A stretch of DNA of 64,000 nt from Colius striatus (lineage: Eukaryota; Chordata; Aves; Coliiformes; Coliidae), in assembly GCF_028858725.1 (NCBI RefSeq), contig NC_084759.1, positions 95,786,362 through 95,850,361 of the forward strand. Reading direction: 5' to 3'. The notes beneath the pieces were generated by a model, which did no database searches, had not been told where the DNA came from, and saw only the letters and a program-made list of their open reading frames with translations. Positions 47,162-64,000 of this stretch are shown here, piece by piece. Each line of letters opens with the position of its first letter. The first letter of the stretch is position 1. The position numbers and the translations under genes are program-made.

Positions 47162-47170
47162 GCGGAAGTG
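47162..47170 (+). promoter_or_regulatory. ETS/GABP-type site GCGGAAGTG
   Basis: Second ETS core in opposite orientation to the one at 47115. Paired sites are typical of GABP-driven CpG-island promoters. Confidence 0.45.
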
Positions 47171-48476
47171 AGGTGCCGCCGGCTCCCGCGGCGCGGAGCG
47201 GAGCGGGCGGCGGTTGGCGGCAGGTGGCGCGGCCGGTGAGGGAGGCGCCGGTCCCGCCGCGGCTGGGGGGTCGGGGAGGGTGGCGGCAGCAGCGCCGGGG
47301 GATGCTCAGTGCCTGTCAGTGCGCGGCGGAGCCGGCCCGGCTGCCGCCGTGGTGGGGTTCGGGCCGCGGGGGCGCCGCTGGCGCCAGACAAGATGGAGGC
47401 TCTGTCAGCCTCTTGTTGAGGGTTACCGGCGGCACCAGGCTGCGGCGGCCGGCGGTGCGCGCCTAGCCTGGGCGGCAGGTGGTAGCGGGGCGGGGAGCTG
47501 CTGGCGCGGTGCCGGCGGCAGGGCTGCCCTTCGCCCGGGCGGTGGGAGACTCGCCGCTGTTTGGCGGCCCCTTTCCTCCTGCTCGAGAAGAGAAGGGGGC
47601 TTGTGGCGAAGGGCCGGGGCGGTGCTGGGTGGGCCCGTAGGGGCTGCGCCGGAGGGTGGGGGCCGGCACGTTCCCCACCGGCGGCGTGAGGTTCCTGTGC
47701 GCCAGGGGCACCGAGCTGAAGGGAGGGGAGAGGGCGGCAAACCCCGTTCCTGGCTTTCAAGGAGAATCTTCTCTCTCTCTGTGTCTCTAGAGCTTAAGCC
47801 CTTATGGTTTTGCTACGCCCGTGTTTGTTTATGGTTTATTGTTTGGGATTTTTTAAAATTGTTTTAAAGGAAGATCTTACCTCCGTGTCTGGCAGGCAGT
47901 GTCACTAGTACAATACGGCAATGTTTCAGTCGTCAGCCACTGCAGGGGAGGGTTTAAATCCGAACCTGCTTTCATTTAAAAAAGAAAAACGAATTAGGTT
48001 ACCTTTTTTCTATTATTTTTAAAACATCTTAACAGCTTTAGTATTTAAACTATACCGCCCTCTTGTACAAGGGAAGAATCAGTAAAATAGATCTAAAAAT
48101 TGAAGCCTGGCCAGTGTTGTGGTCCTCAACATTTGGCATTAGTTTATGATTAACATAGTTGCCCCTCTTACGTACTTGTGATGGCTAGAGATTTTTTTTT
48201 TCAAGAAGAAATGCTGTTTGTTAAGTATTGTGAAAGAAACTCATGTTGCCTCTGAGAAGCTTTTCAATAAATCCTGTATTATATTAGTTATATTTGTTTT
48301 GGAACATGAGATAAAATAAGTCTCATGAGATAGAAAGAGCAAGCAGGTCTTTTTTGTCGTTGTTTGTGTTTCTTATACGTGTCAAATCCCTAGGAAAGGA
48401 TGCAAATCAGACCTGCTTTAAAGCAAGTATCTTGAAGCACGAGAAGGTTTCACTAACATCATCTTGTGTTGGACAG

Positions 48477-48498
48477 GACCGCCTCTCATCAAGGCAAA
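48477..48498 (+). other. SYNJ1: 5' UTR part of SYNJ1 ATG exon
   Basis: The acceptor GTTGGACAG ends at 48476; 22 nt precede the ATG. This segment is itself open in the SYNJ1 frame (encoding TASHQGK), so an upstream in-frame start in an earlier exon could extend the protein. Confidence 0.5.

Positions 48499-64000
<15,502 letters not shown>

Larger units (their letters stand above)
46860..47740 (+). promoter_or_regulatory. SYNJ1: CpG island, SYNJ1 promoter and non-coding first exon
   Basis: Abrupt change to highly GC- and CpG-rich DNA, TATA-less. Two ETS/GABP-type cores flank a 50-bp interval (ACTTCCGG 47115-47122 and GCGGAAGTG 47162-47170), which commonly mark start sites. A YY1-like AAGATGG occurs at 47390. 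The first exon donor was not settled; GGTGAG at 47236 is one candidate. This island lies 0.75-1.6 kb before the ATG exon. Confidence 0.75.

Noticed and set aside
46948-47867. Long open frames (up to 270 codons) over the SYNJ1 CpG island
   Set aside because: Same cause: stop-poor GC-rich DNA with low-complexity products.

Overview
This is a nuclear chromosome segment from a bird. The evidence is intron-rich vertebrate genes with GT-AG splice sites, several CR1 LINE fragments carrying the typical avian 3' end, two LTRs of avian ERV type, low-GC introns contrasting with sharp CpG islands, and a gene order matching the PAXBP1/SYNJ1 neighbourhood (human 21q22.11, chicken chromosome 1). The species cannot be determined from the sequence alone. 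Assignments rest on recognising the translated exons; no database search was run.

Layout from left to right, with all three genes on the + strand: (1) 1-5229 is intergenic or 5' flank of the first gene. (2) 5301-5975 is the single coding exon of EPCIP (C21orf62), a small secreted, cysteine-rich protein, with a poly(A) signal at 6150. (3) 6333-7431 is a solo ERV LTR, followed by about 3 kb without a gene, then a reversed CR1 fragment (10498-10949) and a second, shorter LTR (about 10950-11365) that ends just before a CpG island. (4) 11928-38902 is PAXBP1 (GCFC1), complete in 18 coding exons. The summed coding length is 2865 nt (954 codons plus stop), all phases agree, and intron 5 uses a GC donor. 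(5) 38903-46860 is the 3' UTR and intergenic DNA with two CR1 fragments. (6) 46860-47740 is the CpG-island promoter of SYNJ1. (7) 48499 to the right edge holds the first four recognised coding exons of SYNJ1 (synaptojanin 1), encoding the first 235 residues of its Sac1 domain; the gene continues beyond the window.

The genes do not form a functional pathway. EPCIP is a secretory-route protein, PAXBP1 is a nuclear protein linking PAX3/PAX7 and chromatin or spliceosome factors, and SYNJ1 is a synaptic phosphoinositide phosphatase. They are neighbours by conserved synteny.

I found no evidence of a new biological system. The most useful second-look items are the GC-AG intron in PAXBP1, the LTR abutting the PAXBP1 CpG island, an 87-bp inverted-repeat structure in PAXBP1 intron 7, a bird-type hydrophobic/proline linker encoded by PAXBP1 exon 1, and two GC-rich unclassified patches inside introns.
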